Of a DNA stretch of 64,000 bases, positions 13,596 through 26,030 are shown in pieces. This DNA is from Haliotis asinina (taxonomy: Eukaryota > Mollusca > Gastropoda > Lepetellida > Haliotidae): assembly GCF_037392515.1 (NCBI RefSeq), contig NC_090291.1, forward strand, positions 37,781,001 through 37,845,000. Reading direction: 5' to 3'. Positions within the stretch are counted from its first letter, which is position 1, and each line of letters starts with the position of its first letter. The translations under genes and the position numbers were made by a program. The notes below the pieces were generated by a model that had not been told where the DNA came from, did not search any database, and saw only the letters and a list, made by a program, of their open reading frames with translations.

Positions 13596-16500
13596 ATGGA
13601 CAGCACTAACATCAAACCAGGACAGAAAGTACTGCTTGTTTGGGGAGGACAGTCATCAGAAAATATTCAAGATATTGTCCAGTTCTGACCAGCCAAGTAG
13701 GAGAGTCTGGCAGTGTCCATGTAGAACATGTGGAGAGACTTACACAGTGTATGTTGTCAATTTGTGTGTAGTCAGTAAATTAGCATGATTCAGATCACTG
13801 CTTATCATGCTTATGGCAGTCTTAAATACTCCCAAGGAACTGAGTTTAAATGCAGTAATGGCAAGGGTCATCCACTGATCTAATTCAGTAACTTCTAAGA
13901 ACAAAGCAGTGGACAGACAAGGGGGTGTTATTTGTGCATTTACCTAAAATGTGCAGCAATCAGGTGTCCAAGGTCCATGCAGTGACATTTTATATGACAC
14001 ATGCAGTGATATTTTATATGGGATATAGCTGTGATGTTGTTTGGATTTCTGTACACCTTGGTGTTGCTGGAAAGGAACACTTGCTAAGATGGCTTGCAAC
14101 AGATATTCACACAGTTAAGCCCTTTCCAAGATATTACTGGTTTGTCATTTCATCATCAATATCTGCCTCTTGGCAAAACAAATGGGACAATGAACATGAT
14201 GAAACTTCAGGTAGACGCATGTACTCGACTTGTCCTGCAGTAAACAAAGATTTTAAAATTTGTTGTCTTTGTTGTAGAGATGAAGTTGTTTTATCTTTCC
14301 TCAGCTATGACTAACACAATGTGGATTAAAGGCACACAGAAGTATTTTAGATAAAGACTTATCTCCACTGTGTGAAAGTTGCAACTTACACTGTCCAGAA
14401 ACAGTTCATTGAATGTCCAGCTCATGAAAACCCACGTAAGGATACTAAAGACACTGTGCTTAACAAAACCCAAAATCTTTTACACTGAACGCAATACTTG
14501 GTGACAATTTAGTGTTTGGTTGCATTCAAAGAGCTGTATTAGACTTCCTTGTTAAAACATAAAAGTATGATGTAATTTGACTGTACCAGAATATAATAGT
14601 TTGTTAAGTGTTGGGTGCATATAGGCCTTTTAAGGCCCAAAGCTGACCTACCTACCTACCTAACTAACTAGAATGTGCTGCATGAATAAATTAAAATTCA
14701 TTTGTTTTTTTAAAACAGAATGAAAATGAAATCCCATTAGTGTAGCAACATTATTGCATGATAAATCAATGTGATATTCCTTCTAAATTTGTGTACATTT
14801 ATTATGATCTGCTTGTATAGGTAAAAATGCCCTTTACACTGGACCAAAGGAGTAATAATGTACTGAATCCAGTGTGAATAATACCTTCTGAGGAAATGTT
14901 GAATGGCTCAAAACATTTTATCTGGAGCCCAGTAGGAACCTTTTCTAAATCAAATGGATTTTCTTGCACAAAATGATCTTGGCACTGACAATTGTAACTC
15001 ACTTACTTTAGCACAGACTTATCATAGTCATTGTACTAAGATTGCAAGTGGGCCCAGATTCACAGTGACAGTAAATTATCAAATGCACCAATTTAACAGA
15101 TTTAGGATAAAAGTCTTTTTCGTAATGATGCTTTTTTATCTCCTGATTCATAAGGAATGTGTGTATTAGCATGATTATGCCATTGTAATGAAATCACAGT
15201 TAAAAGCATTGTGTTGCTTTTGTTGAACAAGTTGACTGTGTTGTAGCTTCACATCCCAACTCAGTGTTTGATGTGGCTGTTTGCGGCCTGCACCAGCCTG
15301 GGGTAATCCAACATGACATGGACAGACTTGGGGAAATCTGCAGGATACTGAAGCCAGCGGGGAAACTCTACATTCGGGATGCTGTCTCCAACAATGCCAG
15401 CGGAACTGTACAGACAGCAGACAAAATGGTGTCAACACTTAAACTCTCAGGCTTTGTCAACTTGTCAGCTGTAAGTTAACAACCAATGCTTTGCTCAGTG
15501 GTCATTCAAATACCAGTGGAGAAGTGTAGGAATTTGGAACCATTTGATCAGTGCCTCATCAAAATAGGCATCTTCCAGATTCATGGACATCAGTCATTTT
15601 TAAATGTAACGTTACCAGGCTAACACTGGACCCAGAGACTCTAGAAGCCCCAGGTCCTTACCAACTCCTTCAGGGTGAGCAGACTTGTGAAGGTCGCAGG
15701 GTAGAATAGGCCTTCAGCAACCTGTGCCCATAAAACCCATAAAAGGCAACTATGCTTGTCGTAAGAGGAGACTAACAGGATCAGGTAGTCAGGCTCGCTG
15801 ACTTGGTTGACACATGTAATCGGTTCCCAATTGCGCAGATCGATGCTTATGTTGTTGGTCACTGGATTGTCTGGTCCAAACTGGCTGGAATATTGCTGAG
15901 TGTGGCGTAAAACTAAACTTACTCTCTCATTCAGGGTGAGCAGTTGCCTAAATTACAAACTGGATATCAGTTTCATTATTTGATTTCCATTGGACTAAAG
16001 TCTATGCTTAGACTAGTAACATCAACCAAAGTCTAACTCAGAAATGTATATGTCTAGGTAGAGACTGCAGTTCAAATTGCAGTCGGAGTCACACAGCAAT
16101 CTCTACCCTGACATATATGCAGTTTGGCATGGTTTTAATCTGGACTTTTTGATCTTCAATGACTTGGCAAGATGCAATAGACAATGTAGAAAGTAGTTCT
16201 GTCATCTGGAGATCACTGCATCACACCACATGCTGATAAGATCATTGGTGGGTGAATTGTTTGTTGAAACTTTGAGCTGCATTAAGTTGATGCTGATAAC
16301 TAACTGATAAGAATCATCACAACCACTAAATAAAATAAATGCTGTTGATTGGCAAAGTCACTAGATCAGTTTGTTGCTGATATCAACAGCGGTGTCAACC
16401 TGGATGCTGTCAACTGGCACAGCCACTAAATCAAGCTGATGCTAACCATCAGAGTCACATACGGGTTAATATAAGGTAAAAAAAATGTTGAGTGTTTGCT

Positions 16501-19500
16501 TGATCAGTAAGTACATGAGAGTAACATTTTTGCTTACTCAGTCTTCTGTGGCATGAGACAGGAACACAGATATATAAACAATCATTGTTTGTTTAACAGT
16601 GAATGGTGATAGTGTAAGATCTGCTGAGATCAGGTGAATCAGTTGCTAGTGAATATTGTGTAATGCCAGATCAGCAGGTTTGAAGATTTACAACAAACTG
16701 AGAGATCAGGAAGCAGCTACTTTTCTTTAAACAACACATATCATACAAGTAGAACACTTATGGAATAAAGCAATTGCTTAGATTGATGCTCATGCTGTTG
16801 ATCACTTTATTGTCTGGTCCAGACTCAATTATTTACACACCACTGCCTTAAAGCTGAGTGTGACTTTAAACAACCATCCAACCAGCCATCTTCAAAATAA
16901 GACATATACTAGGTAGTTATAAATTAATCATTACCATTGATTTCCTGTAATTAGTACTAGCAATGAATGTCTGAGTTAGAATTGATCTTCAGTAAGACAT
17001 GCTAGTTGTAAGAGGCAACCAATGGCATCGGGTGGTCAGCTCGCTGACTTGATTGTCATCAGTTCACAATTTCGCAGATCAATGCTATCGATCACTGGAC
17101 TGTCTGGTCAAGACTCTTTTATTTAGAGAATGCCACCATAAAGCTAGAATATTGCCAAGTGCAGTATAAAACCAAATTCACTCGCTCACTCACTCACTGT
17201 AATAAATACATGCTCTCTTGTTTGATGGTGTTTGTGTGTTTGACTGTATGAAATTATATTGAACATTTTTTATTTCAACCAGCCGGTTTCTTTATCTCTG
17301 AGCGATGATGACAAGGCAGCGTTACAGAATCTGTCATCAGACAATGGCTTGTCACTGGTACAGATCACAGCAGAGAAGCCCCACTATGAAGTAGGGTCCA
17401 CTACGCAGCTCAAACTGTCATTTGCAAACAAACCTAAAGGTTAGTGAAAGAGATAACCAAATTTGGGGGGTTTCAAGATTATAATACAGCTAGTTACATG
17501 TTTAGTGCATTTTGGGTCATCTCAAATACAGTCTCCTTAACTTCGTAAGAACCCAACAAATATACCATCAATATGTAACGTGCATTCGATCACTTTTCTC
17601 TTCTTGCACATTTGTTATCATATCCAACAACTAGAGTTACCTCCCTTGGACTGTACAGCCTGTTGTTCATTGACAACTTGATACCTAAGGACATGCTCAT
17701 GGTTCTCTTGCCCCACCAGTTGAGAAAAAGTATTCCTAGATCAAGTACATTGGTAGTTTAACTAGAGTTATCTCCCTTGGACTATACATCCTGTTGCTCA
17801 CCCTGATACCTAAGGATATGCACCCTTTCCCTTTGTGAACTACTACTTGTATATCATGGAATCAGATTTAAGATATCAGAGACAAAGTCATTGGGTGACC
17901 TTGTGAGTGACAAGTCATTTTTCACTGACGCTGGGGAACATTGTGGCTCATGTTTTAAGAATATCCATGGAATAATGTTTTAAGCCCAAACTCTCCTTTA
18001 CAGCTCACAGTGATACTGCTGGAGTATTTCTTACCATAGTGTAAATAACAAACATAGGACGCTTTGGTTTTAAACACCTTCCTTGACAAGACTGAGTTAA
18101 AGCTACTACCACAACTCTTTTGTTTTTTATAGGATTTTATTTTTCATTTTTATTTTAGCATTAGTACAGTGCAAAATATCAGTTTACATTTGTAAATATA
18201 TTTTAAGAATATCCATGGAATAATGTTTTAAGCCCAAACTCTCCTTTACAGCTCACAGTGATACTGCTGGAGTATTTCTTACCATAGTGTAAATAACAAA
18301 CATAGGACGCTTTGGTTTTAAACACCTTCCTTGACAAGACTGAGTTAAAGCTACTACCACAACTCTTTTGTTTTTTATAGGATTTTATTTTTCATTTTTA
18401 TTTTAGCATTAGTACAGTGCAAAATATCAGTTTACATTTGTAAATATATTTTAGTGATGTTGCATGCAGCTTAGACCCCAAGATATTCTAGGTTCTCTTG
18501 TACCACTAGTTGAGAAAAAGTATTCTAGATCAAGTACATTAGTAGTTCAATGTAGGAATATTCAGACTCTTGGAAACAAATAAGGGAACACATTACAAGT
18601 ACAAATGTTCCTTGATTCTTTTCCAGGTTTCTTCACGAGGTATGTATTACACTGTGAGAAAAATTTGGGAAATAAATAAAGGAACACTTGTATGTACATG
18701 TGTTCCCTTGAGTATAAGCTACAACCATGAGTGTATTTGTTTCCATGAGTATATATATATATACAAACACTTACTTATTTTTGCAATTTGAGGCTGTTTT
18801 TCTGAAATCTAACGAAGATAATGTTGATGTTCAATTGGACAGCAGTGGATGCCAATGTAGCCAAGGTGTGGTCGTTGTCTGCGGATGATGTGCTGGATGA
18901 TGATGTAGAGCTTGTTGATGACGATGCTCTCCTGGAACAAGATGATCTGAAAAAGCCAGACCCAGCCTCTCTCAGAGGTAAGCTCAGACAGATGGGATAG
19001 TCATGGCCTTGATATGGAAGACAGATGTATTACAGAGCCATAACCTAAATTTGTGGATAACATTGATTCATTAATTGTGGAAATTATTATGCTAGCTCAT
19101 AAATAAGTTTCAACTGACACCACGAAGCAGCACCTTTGTACATGCAATGCCATGCCTCGCTGAAAAAAATTCTGAATCTCTGCATCATGGGTAAGTACAC
19201 TAAATATAAGTTTCCAGCACTGAGATAAATTAATCAATAAAGATCATTAATACCACCATTGCCAAATTACATTTGTACAAAATGTCAAGTAAAAAATATA
19301 CTGTTAGCTCCTTCTCACTTTTTGTCGTCTGCTTTCCTTGGTGTCAGTACTTACTGCAGTGAGCTGTCGTACATAGTGATATAAAGTTAACAATTACGTA
19401 ATAGACGAAACAAGGTGATGTCACATTTTGTGGGCACATGAATGGGTGATGATTGAAATGGCTTCCAATAACAAACATTTCATTCATGAGTGGAATATTG

Positions 19501-22477
19501 GGCATTTTCAATTTGCTGAATCAATGCATAAAATAATCAGTGCATATAAAAAATGAAATCATGCATTTCAAATTTGAATTCCGCCGCACTTCTGTTATAT
19601 CCACGAATCAAGGTTACACAAGTGTAAAAGTCTCATTGGTTACGAGGTATATTTGAGATAGGAGGTGGACAGTAGAATGTTCGAAACCAAAACCAAGCAC
19701 ACAATCAGCTCAAATGTTTCTGAATCGCTTTCTTTAATCTCAATAAAGTATGATTATCTTAGCGCTAAGAGAACATTGAAAATCTATGCCCATCTAGGTG
19801 TCTGTCTATTGTAAAATACCATTTCAAGATGTATAGTTTATAGGATAATAGTTTGGGATAATGATAATGCAGTACCATAGGCCTTCCTTTTCAGTTTAAT
19901 TTGGTGTAATTTGCATGGAATTATTCCTTTTGTTTGTGTTGCATAATGCATGTGTAACTGTGTCTCCATGTCATTTGGGTGAACTTTTATCTGAGTTGTT
20001 CATTCAAAGCTCACCTCTTACAGTTCCATCTATATTGCTATGGTTGTTTATTCAGCTGATTGGGTGATGGGATAGCCTAGTGGTTAAAGCGTTCATTCAT
20101 TGCATCGAAGGTCCAGGTTCAATTCCCCACATGGGTACATTATGTAAAGCCTGTTTCTGCCATGATATTGCAGGAATATTGCTAAAAGCGATGAAAAACT
20201 AAAGTCACTCACTCATACACTCACTTACCATTCAGCTGATTGTGGTGCAAACCCCAAGAAGAAGAAAGCATGCAAGAACTGTACATGTGGGTTGGCAGAG
20301 GAGCTGGAGGGAGAGGCTGACATCAAGCCCAAACCAGTTACGTCTGCTTGTGGAAATGTAAGTCACATACTTTCCCAAAATTTTGAAGTTATTTCATAAT
20401 AACCAGTTAATTTTTAGATACTTGCTGATACTTTTTAATTTCCAGTCTAAACATTTTCAGCAAGTTTGTGTAATGTTTGCCTATTACCAGATGAACTAGA
20501 CCAACTCATTCAGTGAAATGGCCGTACAGAGTTGTTTCCCTTGCAGCTATGTTGCTATAGTCTGTTTGGCTCAAAAGCGGACCGATGAATTGCAGTGTAA
20601 CTCGAAAAATAATGAGCATAACATACTGAAATGGTGATTATAAGCAAAACATCATACCAACTCCGTGAGGTTTTTGCAGAATTATTATCCTAATAATAAA
20701 AAAGTTGTTGACAAAATATCATTAAAATATTGAAACAGTTCACTTTTTATTACGAGAAGGAGTACAGAGAAAGGCATAGCCAGGTATTCAAGAAGAATGT
20801 GCACAAATGCCGAGAAAGTTATTTATTCATTCATTAACTCTGCTGTGCTGTCTCTGTGCTTTCTGAACCACCTGGCTGTCCCTTTCCCTGCACTCCTCCC
20901 TTGTAACAAACAGTGAACTGTGTCAATATTTTAATTATAGTTTGTTAAACAACTTTTTATTTTAACGAAAATTATCCTCACAGAGTTAATATGATGTTCT
21001 AATTATGATCTGTGTTTCACTGAGTATGCTATGTTTATTAGTTTTCGAGCTAGACTGCAATTCATTGGTTTGCTTTTGAGCCAAACAGACTATTGTACAA
21101 GAGCATATGGATTATCCATCATTCAGTACTGTTTGTCAACTCCACAAAATCTTGAGAAAATTTCTGACAGCCTGTGCCCAAAGTCTAAGTTTCTTTCTAC
21201 CTTACGTCATGCTACCTAAAAAGTTCTTGAGTCTTCCTTGATGTAGCTCAAGTTTAATTCTGCTTTGAAAAAGTCATCTTGTAGCCATTCTCATCTTATA
21301 GTGTGTTTTTATATGTAAGCTATTTATTGACAAAGCTATTCATTATCAGATATGAAGATTGTAGAACGTTGTACTGCATTTTAACTGACAGTTAAGTGGT
21401 ACATGTTCGTGATGGAGAAGCAATGAACTTCTAGTGAAATGTTATTCAGTGTGGTTTCACTGTGAGACAGAACAGTGTGTGATTTGGAACAATTAGGCAC
21501 TGAAAGGTATATGTGCTGACTCTTAAATCAGGCATTATGAGAGATGAAAAATAAATAATGACATTGAAAACTGTCTCCGATTTATGTCAAGATAGGCCAG
21601 AAGAAACTGCACTGAGTGTCTAGGCATTTATGATCAGCAACCCCAATTTGTGCTTGACCTGACCAGAAGAATGTTTGCAGTGCTTTAATTTGCCAGGTGG
21701 CCATCAGGGTCTGAAGGCCTTTAACTCTACAGACCCCTTAATGAAATATGCAGGCCTATTTTAATAGAACCAAACCAATAAACACAAAATAGACTACACT
21801 GTACTGTGTGCAGTTTCACACTGTTTCAGTTAGAGAACCCTATGTCACTGAGAGAAGTTTTTGTTTCCTAAAGACTGGTATAAACGCTTAACAAGCAGGA
21901 AGTGAAACTGAAAGTTGTCGTAACAGAATAGACTATGGGTGATTCCCAACTGTTAAAATTCCTGAAGAAAAACATTATGGAGAAGATTCTAGTTGAACAA
22001 AAAAGACAGATAATTTACTGAAGGCCACAAGGACGTGCAAATATTTGAAACTACAGGCCTGATACAATAACAACCGGCACAGGACCTCCTGGCCAGTGAT
22101 TTATTTCAAACGCTGAACCAGGAGGGTGTTAGTCACCATAATAAACCCAAGGAAAATCAGGATTGGGGAAGTACATTTTGTGTGCATGGTTCAGGGGGTG
22201 AGGTCTGAGAATAGTTTTCTGCAGTAATTGGCTTGTTATCACATACGTTAATGTTATTTTATTTTGACGTTGAATTCTACTTGCCTGATACTTTTATTGT
22301 TTTCTTTTCATTCCTACACTTTTATCATCTTGTTATTTATCTGTTTCCAATGCAATGTTTCAGTGTTACTTGGGTGATGCATTCCGTTGTGCCAGCTGTC
22401 CATATCTCGGCATGCCAGCCTTCAAGCCAGGAGAGAAGATCGGCCTCAGTGACCGACAGCTGAAGGCAGACGCCTAG
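13596..22477 (+). CDS. CIAPIN1: CIAPIN1 / anamorsin, Fe-S cluster assembly (6 coding exons)
   Basis: Exons: 13596-13748, 15247-15470, 17283-17439, 18843-18977, 20236-20357, 22364-22477. They encode about 301 residues if one missing base in exon 1 is allowed for (human 312). Order: a methyltransferase-like N-domain ([23 protein letters not shown]), an acidic linker ending [12 protein letters not shown], then the Fe-S C-domain. Its cysteine motif 1 is CX9CX2CXC ([16 protein letters not shown]). Motif 2 is CX2CX7CX2C (CGNC...CASC), split across exons 5/6 and ending in [13 protein letters not shown]. In other eukaryotes anamorsin (yeast Dre2) receives electrons from NDOR1 (Tah18) for cytosolic Fe-S protein assembly. 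Odd: as read, exon 1 stops at 13686-13688, while homology ([20 protein letters not shown]) continues in the +2 frame to a good donor. That implies a one-base loss near 13682-13686, by assembly error or real mutation. Confidence 0.93.
15683..15935 (+). repeat. Repeat family B, near complete, CIAPIN1 intron 2
   Basis: Reads from GTGAAGGTC...CAGGGTAGAATAGG through GACTTGGTTGACACATGTAA and CGGTTCCCAATTGCGCAGAT to the tail GGAATATTGCTGAGTGTGGC followed by an ACTAAACTTACTC run. It diverges slightly from the 9113 copy. Confidence 0.85.
16775..16875 (+). repeat. Repeat family B, 3' half
   Basis: A partial copy starting at GATTGATGCTCATGCTGTTG and ending in a degenerate tail (GAGTGTGACTTTAAAC). Confidence 0.65.
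16990..17200 (+). repeat. Repeat family B, degenerate
   Basis: A diverged copy with the GTAAGAGGCAACCAATGGCA region, the CACTGGACTGTCTGGTCAAG region and the tail ending in CTCGCTCACTCACTCAC. It lies about 80 bases upstream of the exon 3 acceptor. Confidence 0.75.
17953..18448. repeat. Perfect 248-bp tandem duplication
   Basis: 17953-18200 and 18201-18448 appear identical base for base by eye; each starts TTTTAAGAATATCCATGG. It lies in CIAPIN1 intron 3. An older, diverged duplication flanks it: GTTGAGAAAAAGTATTC followed by TAGATCAAGTACATT occurs at about 17721 and again at about 18510. Confidence 0.95.
20068..20228 (+). repeat. tRNA-derived SINE (family A), CIAPIN1 intron 4
   Basis: Near-complete copy. 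The tRNA-like head has A box TAGCCTAGTGGTTAAAGCG and B box GGTTCAATTCCCC. The body GTAAAGCCTGTTTCTGCCAT follows, then the tail GCAGGAATATTGCTAAAAGC and a CACTCACTC run. It ends immediately before the exon 5 acceptor at 20235. Confidence 0.88.
20557..21093. repeat. 537-bp near-palindrome (foldback/MITE-like), CIAPIN1 intron 5
   Basis: The left end ATAGTCTGTTTGGCTCAAAA is matched by the inverted right end at 21074-21093. Matching continues inward along the whole element: GAATTGCAG, AGCATAAC/AGCATACTC, TTAACTC-GTGAGG, AAAGTTGTT, TTAAAATATTGA, CAGTTCACT and finally AGCCAGGT on both sides of a centre near 20,820. Arms are roughly 250 bases with scattered mismatches and small gaps. No coding capacity and no clear target-site duplication. 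Confidence 0.85.
21094..22363 (+). other. Remainder of CIAPIN1 intron 5
   Basis: AT-rich intron sequence between the palindrome and the last exon. I see no gene and no recognised repeat in it. Confidence 0.5.
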
Positions 22478-23135
22478 TCATGTGTTGTGAATCAATGACA
22501 GTGGCCTGTGTTACAATGGAAACATGAGATTAGGAGATGTTGACAGCCAATATTTACATGTATATTGATTGCCAAAGTCGTAGTCAGACGTTCAAAGACC
22601 CAAGAAGACATGAAGGTTGTGCTGCATGGTATCAAACGGCATGACCAGTGTTATTCTTAGTGAATCATATCTGCTGACTATTATTTCACAGAGCACAGGT
22701 ATCTGTGAGGTTCTGGTTGCCTAGTACCCAGAAATCTATACAGGTTCTTAGGGTCAGTTCAAGGGAACAGGTGACTTTGTATATTTTTCACACGTCATGA
22801 TATGTTGGGGTCATGGATCATTGCACTTAATACCAATTATGGGTTTGAATAGTCCAGACCCTTTCATTTACTGCCCTCATCATTTAGCAGGAATGTTTGC
22901 TGAATTGCACATTAACAACAAATGTCCTGTTATGTTACTCTGGTTTTCTGTTTAACCCCCTGGACATTGTTGGACTTGGTCCATTCAGTGTCTTAGTCCT
23001 GGTGGCATCCTTGCTGATTTGAACTGATTGTTAATATCTTAGTTCCTTCTGATTGTAAGTTACGGATATATATAACCACTGAGTACATTTCTTCTCTGTT
23101 TGGGGAAAAACAAATAAACAAAGTACCTTCGTTAA
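22478..23135 (+). other. CIAPIN1: 3'UTR of CIAPIN1
   Basis: Follows the TAG stop at 22475-22477. The first good poly(A) signal is AATAAA at 23113-23118, so the transcript should end near 23,130-23,140. The UTR has no long open frame. Confidence 0.7.
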
Positions 23136-23503
23136 ATGTTGAGTACTATCATCATTATTGGCTTGAAGTACAGGATGTTTGAATGAAATTGTATTGCAAC
23201 ATGCCTCTCTGGGTGTGGGTGTGAGAGAGAGAGAGCGAGATAAGTGTGATAAGTCTAACTGTGATTCCCAAATTTTAAAGAATACCTGTATTAGCAGCTG
23301 TCTATTTGCTTCAGTTCAAAGGCAGAGAAAGTGACTGTGAAAGTTATCTCCCTTTGGCCTTCCTTCCTTGATTGCTATGTTACAAGTTGCCAGTGATGTC
23401 TGCCATATGTCAGTAAGATTGTTATTGTTCATCGTAGAATGGCAAAAGATACAAATATTTTCAGGTATTATGACCAGTAGACACATCCTTCATTAGTCAC
23501 ATA

Positions 23504-23590
23504 CAGTGGAAGCTGTCTAAACCAGCACTGATCGGGACTAAAGACATAATCCGGTTTGGACAGTGGTATAAATGTATCAAAGCTGACATG
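23504..23590 (+). mobile_element. Possible pogo/Tigger-type DNA transposon terminus
   Basis: After a TA dinucleotide the sequence begins CAGTGGAAGCTGTCTAAACC and then contains ATAATCCGGTTTGGACAG. This resembles the TA-flanked CAGTGGAAC... termini of pogo/Tigger elements. No matching opposite terminus or transposase was found nearby, so it is at best a single-end fragment. Confidence 0.35.
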
Positions 23591-25807
23591 GTTACCTCAC
23601 ACTAGAAGTGAACCAGCTTTGTCACTCTCGCATAATTTTTTATATTACAATAGTTACATGTACAAGTATACCCATACTGAACTAAAGTTTCTGCTCAGAG
23701 TACATTGTAGCAGCCTTATGTCAACTGGCTCCCTGCATTACTGTAATTGGAGCAGTTGGAAAGATGTTTACATGACATACTTACAGCTCATTTCACTTAC
23801 ATGAGTTACGCAAAACTATATTTTCTAGAGTGTCCTGAAAGGCCCAGGATCCAAATTACATTGCTACAAGTATTGCCTGTTAAAGGAGAAACCTACTGTC
23901 AAGTATTATAAGATAAAGATTAAGATGAGATATTTATATAGCACACATATCTAAGTAACTAGTACATTCCCGAGGAACTGGATTTTTTCCCTGGATCATT
24001 GAATGTATTTTTCTGGTGATGGGTTTATTGATGCGACAATGTTTTATGGACAGACCTATTGTGACACAGACATATTTCCTACAATTGGACTCCAAAGCCC
24101 GGGATCCAAATTTATTGATGCGGTGATGTTTATGGACAGAGCCATTGTGAAGTAATGATGCCATAAGTACAGTACTGTACTGTAGCTTTGTTTAGTTGTC
24201 CTTTGATTTCACCATAACTGTGTGATTCCAGGTTCGAATCCCAGTGTGCCATGATAATGCCTCTAGGTTTGTCAGCACCATACTTGTTTTTTATGGTTTA
24301 TACTAAAGACTGAGACCCATTTCAGCTTGCCTTGACATAACAGGAACACTGTTCAAAATAGCATGAAAGTAACTTGCTTGGGAGAATAACAGCTGAACAT
24401 TCAGTCCACCCATTGAGAAAGAGTTCCACCTGACATCATCTGATATTTAGTCTCTAGGTCCAGATGCCTTCCTCTATGAGGTCATGTTGGCTGCACACAA
24501 TCTGTATACTGGACATAATTGTGAACTTGAATGTATTCCATTGTAAGTGTATTTTGTGCACCCTGTATCATTTTAATGTCATTAGCTGCAGTTTTAGGCT
24601 TTTGTTAGATTACCAAGTGAGTTGTGTTCCTTACTTGCCCAGGATCCTGGATGGATGGTTTAAATGCAAGTAAGGTGCATGGTTTTTCAGTTGTCATGTT
24701 ATCCCAAGTGGGTTAATATCTTGGATTTTCGTTCCACAGTAAGCCATGGACTTTTTAAATGGCATGGAACGCTCCTCACTCACTCGTTTATGTCAATTAT
24801 GGAAAGACTGTCACTCAAGAATGTACATAATGAATAAAGAATCACTACACACTCTTGTCATATTTTGTGTATTCCTGGTATATGAACAGGTCCAGATGCG
24901 ATCTCTAAATCACTCACGGAGTGATCTGTTGTAGCTGATAGTATACCATAGTTCTGGTTGCATTGCAGCCCTTTCTGGTTCTTGTGCCTGTTTTGCAGTA
25001 TAAAGATTCGATCCAAAAGTCCAAACAGTCAGGATGTTTCTTGTTCCAGTCCGCATCGTGAGCACTTTTGTGAGAGCAGTTCAGGCATCACTCCACAGAA
25101 GTGTTGTGAACCCACAAAGTACATTATCAGAGTTAAGGAGATTAACCATGTGCTAAAATAAAATAAAACCCAAACTTCCAAAACGGCTTAACGACGCATG
25201 TCGCATATCGACTTCCTGGGCCCTGTGAAAGAGACCCCAAAGGTACACTTCCAGAGCAGTCGTCGTTTCTCGGGTACATTCCCAGTTCCCGTATTTTCAG
25301 CTCCTAATGTCCCTGAAAAGAATTTCCCACCCCCACCAAAACCATTTTTGTACCAGCCAGTAGAGAGCAAATAGCACTCGTGTTTGACCTTAAGAAGCTC
25401 GTGGCTTTCAACCCTTAGGCACCGTCTTTGAGTCGTTAAGATACGATTGTTCCAGTGTAGTCAAATGGAGTTAAAAGGCGATTAGAATCTGAATCAGAGG
25501 TCGGGATTGTTGACTGACAGTGTGGAAAGTTGGTCGTTATTAGCGTCATGTGTCTTAGGCCCAGACTTGGTCGGTAACAGGCCAGGGTGCTACACCTGGG
25601 AGGTTATGAGCATATCCTACGGAGTGCTCTGACGTAGTACTGGCGAATACTAGATAGCAGTATGCAATCACTTGTTTTCCAAAGTTCAAAATGTTCCAAC
25701 AATACAGACTGAAATAACTGAACACAACCTTAGATTAAATACCCCTTAGATATCTTAATCCGGTATCAACGCCCTACTGATGTCCGTCATGGAGCCAGGA
25801 TGACACA
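23591..25807. other. Gene-poor spacer with an imperfect tandem repeat
   Basis: No recognised gene. An imperfect direct repeat lies at about 24025-24070 and 24111-24158 (TTTATTGATGCG then TTTTATGGACAGA), spaced 86 bases. A tRNA B-box-like GGTTCGAATCCCAG sits at 24231 with no convincing A box. Short open frames carry no known motif. Confidence 0.5.
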
Positions 25808-25965
25808 TTGAGTTTGGTTTTAAACCACTCTTCCTATTCCGACATCACAGCGGGGAACACCAGAAGTGGGCATCACACATTGTACCCATGTGGTGATTCG
25901 AACCCGTGTCTTGGCCTTACTAGCCAACGCTTTAACCACTCGGCTATCTCACCGCCCCCGAACGT
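25808..25965 (-). repeat. tRNA-derived SINE (family A)
   Basis: Minus-strand copy. The head near 25960 reads GCGGTGAGATAGCCGAGTGG with B box GGTTCGAATCACC, then the body, then the tail reverse of GAGTTTGGTTTTAAACC at 25810. It forms the first third of a spurious plus-strand frame. Confidence 0.85.
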
Positions 25966-26030
25966 TTGGTCTCAGCGCCGTGGTTTGTTTCAGACATGCG
26001 GACAGCTTTCAGACACAGTAACTTGTAACT

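Noticed and set aside
24228-24245. Possible tRNA gene (B-box GGTTCGAATCCCAG)
   Set aside because: No A box or acceptor stem at the right distance; most likely a SINE fragment.
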